A stretch of 5,676 nucleotides of DNA from JBOGWY01 sp050694015 (GTDB lineage Bacteria; Actinomycetota; CADDZG01; WHSQ01): positions 1 to 5,676 of the forward strand of contig JBOGWY010000018.1 of assembly GCA_050694015.1 (NCBI GenBank). The letters are read 5' to 3'. Position numbers and translations under genes: made by a program. This document shows, piece after piece, positions 5,053 through 5,676 of the stretch. Every line of letters starts with the position of its first letter. Position 1 is the first letter of the stretch. The notes below the pieces were generated by a model. It was not told the DNA's origin. It saw nothing but the letters and a program-made list of their open reading frames with translations, and did not search any database.

Positions 5053-5676
5053 TGATTACGCCGGGCCCGCTCGCACGAACTGAGCTTGTCGCGCCGGTTG
5101 TCAGAGATGCACGTGTCGGTACCGGTTCCACCCGATAGGACGTTGACACCGGAGTTACCGCGCAACGTGTCGTTGCCGTTCCCGCCGCGGATGTTGTCCG
5201 GCCCCCCGCCTCCGAACATCCTGTCTCGACCACCCTCACCGAGCAGGAGGTCCCGGCCGAGCCCGGAGAACGCGGTGTCGTTGCCCGTGCCACCTGAGAA
5301 CGAGTAGCGACCGCTCGGGATGCGTAACATCGTCAGCACACGACGTGCATCCGGCTCGGGCACGTACACGTGCATGGTGTCGTTGTGCGGGCCCCCACCG
5401 GCGTCGGCCTCTACGACGCCGGGGTTGATCGGAAGCTCGAAGTCATCTTCACCGTCCCGTCCGAGGAACGTGATGGGAGCATCGTTTGTGCCGTCCTCGA
5501 TAGTGAGCAAGAACCTGTCGTCCCCGGGCCCGCCGTCCGCGATCACTTGACCCGTGTCGGGATCGACGATCACGTGGATGATGTCGTTGCCGGGGCCGCC
5601 CATCGCCCTTCCGTTGGTCACGGTGATCTCGTCGTCGCCGTCGGTACCGCACTGCGTCATCGCGGTGGGCGTACAC
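5049..5676 (-). CDS. RTX-type calcium-binding repeat protein, N-terminus outside the window
   Basis: The reading frame is open to the right edge, so the 208 visible residues are the C-terminal part. The Met at 5660 is internal-looking (CTPTAMTQC) and should not be taken as the start. Hemolysin-type glycine/aspartate motifs begin at GTDGDDEI and GGPGNDIIH near the left of the visible protein. They end in seven consecutive nonapeptides before a basic tail (C184 and C196 counted from that Met, a possible disulfide). RTX nonapeptides bind calcium and fold as a beta-roll outside the cell. The ending GTDTC...SCER is typical of Sec-exported actinobacterial versions, which lack a type I secretion tail. 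A signal peptide would be expected upstream of the window. No enzymatic domain is visible, so adhesion or surface binding is only a guess. Confidence 0.8.
   Translation of the reverse strand, partial: CTPTAMTQCGTDGDDEITVTNGRAMGGPGNDIIHVIVDPDTGQVIADGGPGDDRFLLTIEDGTNDAPITFLGRDGEDDFELPINPGVVEADAGGGPHNDTMHVYVPEPDARRVLTMLRIPSGRYSFSGGTGNDTAFSGLGRDLLLGEGGRDRMFGGGGPDNIRGGNGNDTLRGNSGVNVLSGGTGTDTCISDNRRDKLSSCERARRNH
5106..5294 (-). repeat. Seven tandem RTX nonapeptides
   Basis: The translated units are GGTGNDTAF, SGLGRDLLL, GEGGRDRMF, GGGGPDNIR, GGNGNDTLR, GNSGVNVLS and GGTGTDTCI, exactly nine residues each with no spacers. Most keep the calcium-binding GGxGxD pattern. The sixth has Asn for Asp and the fourth is shifted, so not every turn should bind calcium equally. 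DNA identity between copies is low, so this is an old, protein-selected array. Confidence 0.8.

Noticed and set aside
5086..5550. Short plus-strand open frames rich in Pro and Ser opposite the RTX gene
   Set aside because: They are the reverse reading of Gly/Asp repeat codons and show no start signals.
1..5676. CRISPR array, tRNA, insertion sequence or attachment site
   Set aside because: I saw no regularly spaced direct repeats, tRNA-like cloverleaf, transposase motif or terminal inverted repeats anywhere in the window.

Overview
The window looks like chromosomal DNA from a high-GC actinobacterium. Codon third positions are almost all G or C, and three features are characteristic of the phylum: a zinc-ribbon/cyclase/ATPase/TPR protein, a proline- and glycine-rich HD-GYP protein, and a calcium-binding repeat protein ending in a Cys-containing tail. 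A soil or aquatic Acidimicrobiia or Thermoleophilia lineage is a guess from protein style; nothing in the window fixes the taxon.

Layout. Positions 1-1626 hold a leftward operon read in the order 1626 to 1. It starts with a 35-residue single-helix membrane peptide (1626-1519, TTG start, strong ribosome binding site). It continues with a membrane-anchored HD-GYP protein (1480-104). It ends with the first 35 codons of an unidentified gene (107 to beyond 1) whose GTG start overlaps the HD-GYP stop codon. Positions 1627-1819 are an AT-richer divergent intergenic region with palindromes and candidate promoters. Positions 1820-5038 encode a rightward 1072-residue class III nucleotide cyclase fused to a zinc ribbon, a STAND/AAA-type ATPase and a TPR-like helical region. 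Positions 5676-5049 encode the C-terminal part of a leftward RTX-type calcium-binding protein that converges on the cyclase gene. The two converging stop codons lie in the two arms of one perfect hairpin.

How it fits together. The divergent pair places a probable cyclic-nucleotide synthase next to a probable cyclic-dinucleotide phosphodiesterase, so the region reads as a second-messenger signalling locus. Whether the two share a regulator or a signal is inference, supported only by the shared 193-base promoter region. The RTX-like protein is a likely exported neighbour with no evident functional link.

The points most worth a second look are the unlisted 35-residue membrane peptide ahead of the HD-GYP gene, the translationally coupled gene at the left edge, the reversed layout of the HD-GYP protein (enzyme first, then a helix, then a long disordered His-containing outer tail) with two altered signature residues, and the non-canonical purine pocket of the cyclase.
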